This document shows positions 4,375 through 5,907 of a DNA stretch of 5,907 nt, one piece after another. Position numbers and translations under genes: made by a program. Every line of letters begins with the position of its first letter. Position 1 is the first letter of the stretch. This stretch comes from Nanobdellota archaeon (lineage in GTDB: Archaea > Nanobdellota > Nanobdellia > Woesearchaeales > UBA12501). The notes under the pieces are model-generated. The model ran no database searches and had not been told where the DNA came from. It saw nothing but the letters and a program-made list of their open reading frames with translations. The stretch is from contig JAHJCS010000105.1 in assembly GCA_018812465.1 (NCBI GenBank), forward strand, positions 1 through 5,907, written 5' to 3'.

Positions 4375-5496
4375 TCAGAAATTGTTTATTAATTTTTGCC
4401 TCTCCCCACCAACCTCAACAAAAGGCAGAGCTCTCTTCAGCACAACACCGCATGCTTTCAGGTCTTTTTTTGTCTTTATCTTCTGGCCTGTTCTTGTCTT
4501 GCTCACTATCCTGTTCGCTGATGTCGGTCCTATCCCTGGAATCCTCAGCAGTTCCCGATAGCCAAGATCATTCACATCAACATGGCCTTCAAAGCTCTGC
4601 CTTGCGATAAGGATCTTTGGATCCTCTCTTGGCAGCATGCCATCATCCATTATCCCCTCCACTTCTTTTAGCCTGTACCCATATTTCCTGAAAAGAAAGT
4701 CAACATTGTACAATCTGAATTCACGTAGACTCTCAACAGCTTCCTTGTTCTCCATTGGAGTTCCTTTTACAGGAGAGAAACTGTTGTAATAGAATCTTTT
4801 AAGGTCCATCTCCCTGTACTCCCAGTCAACCATCTTTATTATCTCAAGGTCTGTCTCTTCTCCAGCGCCTACAATCACTTGAGTTGTCTGGCCTGCTGGA
4901 ACCTTCTGCTTCTTTATCCATGCCTGCCTTCTGAGGATGTCGCTCTTGAACTCCTTTGTGCTTGACAGCTCATTTATCCTCTCTTTGTTCGGAGCTTCTA
5001 TATTTATGCTCAGTCTTGTGGAGATCTCAGCTGACCTCTTCACAGTCTCATAGCTTGATCCTGGCAGGATCTTCATGTGTACATATCCCCTGAAATGGTA
5101 TTTGACCCTGATCATAGAGACTGCCTCTATCATCTTCTCTGCCATCCTGTCAGGATCTGAGGATATGCCTGAGCTTAGGAAAAGCCCTTCAACATACTTA
5201 TTCTTATACAGGTAGTTGAATGTCTCTGCAAGCTCTTTAGGCTCAAAAGAGGTGTTATTACTTTTTTTCTGGCATCTTGTTGAATTAAGACAGTACTTCC
5301 AGTCAAATGAGCATGAATTTGACATAAGAGTCTTGAATAGCTTTGTCTTCATACCCCCTTCAGAAGATGTCTCATATATGGCGTGCTGAAGAGCATCCTT
5401 GAACCTATCATCCTGCTTTGTCTTAGGCACAGAACAGCCGCAGTTGTCATATTTTGCTCCTGCACCAAGGACCCTTATCTTTTCTATTATATCCAT
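4375..5496 (-). CDS. Radical-SAM / helix-hairpin-helix predicted DNA repair protein with altered cluster motif
   Basis: This resembles the predicted DNA modification/repair radical-SAM proteins with a C-terminal helix-hairpin-helix (COG4277-like), whose chemistry I do not know to be established. Evidence: AKYDNCGC at 14-21, the cluster region SCSFDWKYC at 61-69, YVEGLFLSSGI after it, RGYVHMKILPGSS, LSINIEAPN, and the DNA-binding hairpin LLRIPGIGPTSANRI at about 316-330. The family motif C-X3-C-X2-C is here Cys62, Trp66, Cys69: the middle ligand codon (5299-5301) reads TGG instead of a Cys codon. An extra Cys75 is nearby. The ATG at 5496 is chosen over the in-frame ATG at 5532 because the promoter TATA box (5516-5527) lies between them; the chosen start is 19 nt from it. 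Length is 373 aa. nth follows 12 bp downstream, which supports a repair role. Confidence 0.82.
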   Translation of the reverse strand: MDIIEKIRVLGAGAKYDNCGCSVPKTKQDDRFKDALQHAIYETSSEGGMKTKLFKTLMSNSCSFDWKYCLNSTRCQKKSNNTSFEPKELAETFNYLYKNKYVEGLFLSSGISSDPDRMAEKMIEAVSMIRVKYHFRGYVHMKILPGSSYETVKRSAEISTRLSINIEAPNKERINELSSTKEFKSDILRRQAWIKKQKVPAGQTTQVIVGAGEETDLEIIKMVDWEYREMDLKRFYYNSFSPVKGTPMENKEAVESLREFRLYNVDFLFRKYGYRLKEVEGIMDDGMLPREDPKILIARQSFEGHVDVNDLGYRELLRIPGIGPTSANRIVSKTRTGQKIKTKKDLKACGVVLKRALPFVEVGGERQKLINNF

Positions 5497-5515
5497 CCAT
5501 AGAATAAAAGAATTA

Positions 5516-5527
5516 TTGTTTAAATAC
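5516..5527 (-). promoter_or_regulatory. TATA box of the radical-SAM/nth operon
   Basis: The minus-strand reading GTATTTAAACAA is identical to the hef box at 1185-1196 and stands the same 19 nt before the chosen ATG (5496), predicting a leaderless message. It also decides the start codon, since the longer ORF would begin upstream of the promoter. Confidence 0.7.
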
Positions 5528-5539
5528 CTCACACAGCCA

Positions 5540-5555
5540 TGTCCAGTGGCTAGTG
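5540..5555 (-). promoter_or_regulatory. 16-bp element, copy 2, upstream of the radical-SAM TATA box
   Basis: CACTAGCCACTGGACA on the minus strand, identical to the copy at 1211-1226 and in the same orientation relative to the downstream promoter, here 12 bp from the TATA box. It starts at the base directly after the stop codon of the potassium channel gene. A chance 16-bp match within a window of this length is expected roughly 0.004 times under uniform composition. Confidence 0.58.
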
Positions 5556-5907
5556 CTATCTGATTCTTTTGAGTGCCTCATCTATTCGATCTATCTTATC
5601 CTTATTCCCTTTTCTTTCTGTTCTTATTACTTTCTCTATCTCAGCTTCTTTTTTCTCAATCCTGGCTTCCTGGGCTTCTATCTTCTTTTCTTCTTCTTTT
5701 ATCTCTTCTTCTTCTTTCTCAAGTTTAGCCTCTTCTTTTCTCCTGTAGAATGCCTGATAATTAGATATAAAAACAAAGAGTATAGCTATGAATACCACAT
5801 TGATTATCATTCCAAGCACTATCTCAAAACCTGCCATCAGTCTTGCAGCAGGAGATATTGGAAGCACATCACCATATCCTACAGTCGCAAAAGTGACAAT
5901 ACTGTAA
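5556..5907 (-). CDS. Potassium channel, C-terminal 116 residues (cut by window edge)
   Basis: This is the end of a tetrameric cation channel in the cytoplasmic membrane. The visible part opens in the pore helix (YSIVTFAT) and contains the K+ selectivity filter TVGYGD at visible residues 8-13. The inner pore helix follows, about residues 23-48 (GFEIVLGMIINVVFIAILFVF), with a Gly at the usual hinge position. The final 60 or so residues are almost wholly charged (KEEEEIKEEEKKIEAQEARI and on), a likely parallel coiled coil that would help hold the tetramer together. No RCK nucleotide-binding domain follows. Whether a voltage sensor precedes the pore cannot be seen. The stop codon TAG directly abuts the 16-bp element, so some read-through into the radical-SAM/nth genes is possible. 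Confidence 0.88.
   Translation of the reverse strand, partial: YSIVTFATVGYGDVLPISPAARLMAGFEIVLGMIINVVFIAILFVFISNYQAFYRRKEEAKLEKEEEEIKEEEKKIEAQEARIEKKEAEIEKVIRTERKGNKDKIDRIDEALKRIR

Noticed and set aside
4310..4610. Plus-strand ORFs of about 80 aa over the nth/radical-SAM junction
   Set aside because: They are antisense to conserved HhH and N-terminal nth codons, without their own signals.
5497..5532. Start of the radical-SAM gene at the ATG at 5532
   Set aside because: The TATA box (5516-5527) would lie inside the coding region; ATG 5496 has the same 19-nt spacing as hef.
1..5907. CRISPR arrays, insertion sequences, tRNA or rRNA genes
   Set aside because: No regularly spaced repeats, transposase motifs, terminal inverted repeats or tRNA-like folds were seen on either strand.

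Overview
The window looks like a piece of an archaeal chromosome. It has an archaeal Hef-type repair helicase, AT-rich TATA boxes with purine-rich upstream stretches placed for leaderless transcripts, GGAGG/GAGGTGA ribosome-binding sites inside an operon, an archaeal-like endonuclease III and a Thermotoga/Bacillus-type DAHP synthase. The tight packing would fit a small-genome uncultivated archaeon, but the lineage cannot be fixed from this sequence.

Layout. Positions 1-1165 (minus) hold the N-terminal part of Hef, cut by the window edge. Positions 1166-1265 are a divergent promoter region with a TATA box for hef, a TATA box for the plus-strand operon, and between them a 16-bp element that recurs at 5540-5555. 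The plus-strand operon runs from about 1264 to 3707. It contains a 24-codon leader ORF ending Phe-Phe-Tyr-Phe-Tyr-Trp-stop, a structured untranslated stretch, an unknown 157-aa protein, a second small ORF of 46 codons containing Tyr-Phe-Trp, DAHP synthase (first enzyme of the shikimate pathway), and an unknown 140-aa protein. Facing it on the minus strand (3709-5496) is a repair pair: endonuclease III (nth) and, upstream of it, a radical-SAM/helix-hairpin-helix protein of the predicted DNA repair/modification type. The window ends inside the pore region of a potassium channel (5556-5907, minus).

How it may work together. The main finding is an apparent leader-peptide attenuation system for aromatic amino acid synthesis in an archaeon. 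Two small ORFs with clustered Phe/Tyr/Trp codons precede the gene for the enzyme that commits carbon to Phe, Tyr and Trp. In both, the U-rich aromatic codons can pair with the next gene's Shine-Dalgarno sequence. Ribosome stalling when aromatic amino acids are scarce could therefore open translation of the downstream gene. The second finding is a shared promoter layout in front of hef and the radical-SAM/nth pair: the same 16-bp element, the same 12-bp TATA region and the same 19-nt spacing to the start codon. It suggests a small co-regulated DNA repair regulon. A third oddity is that the radical-SAM protein has Trp in place of the middle cysteine of its cluster motif. All of this rests on sequence reading alone.
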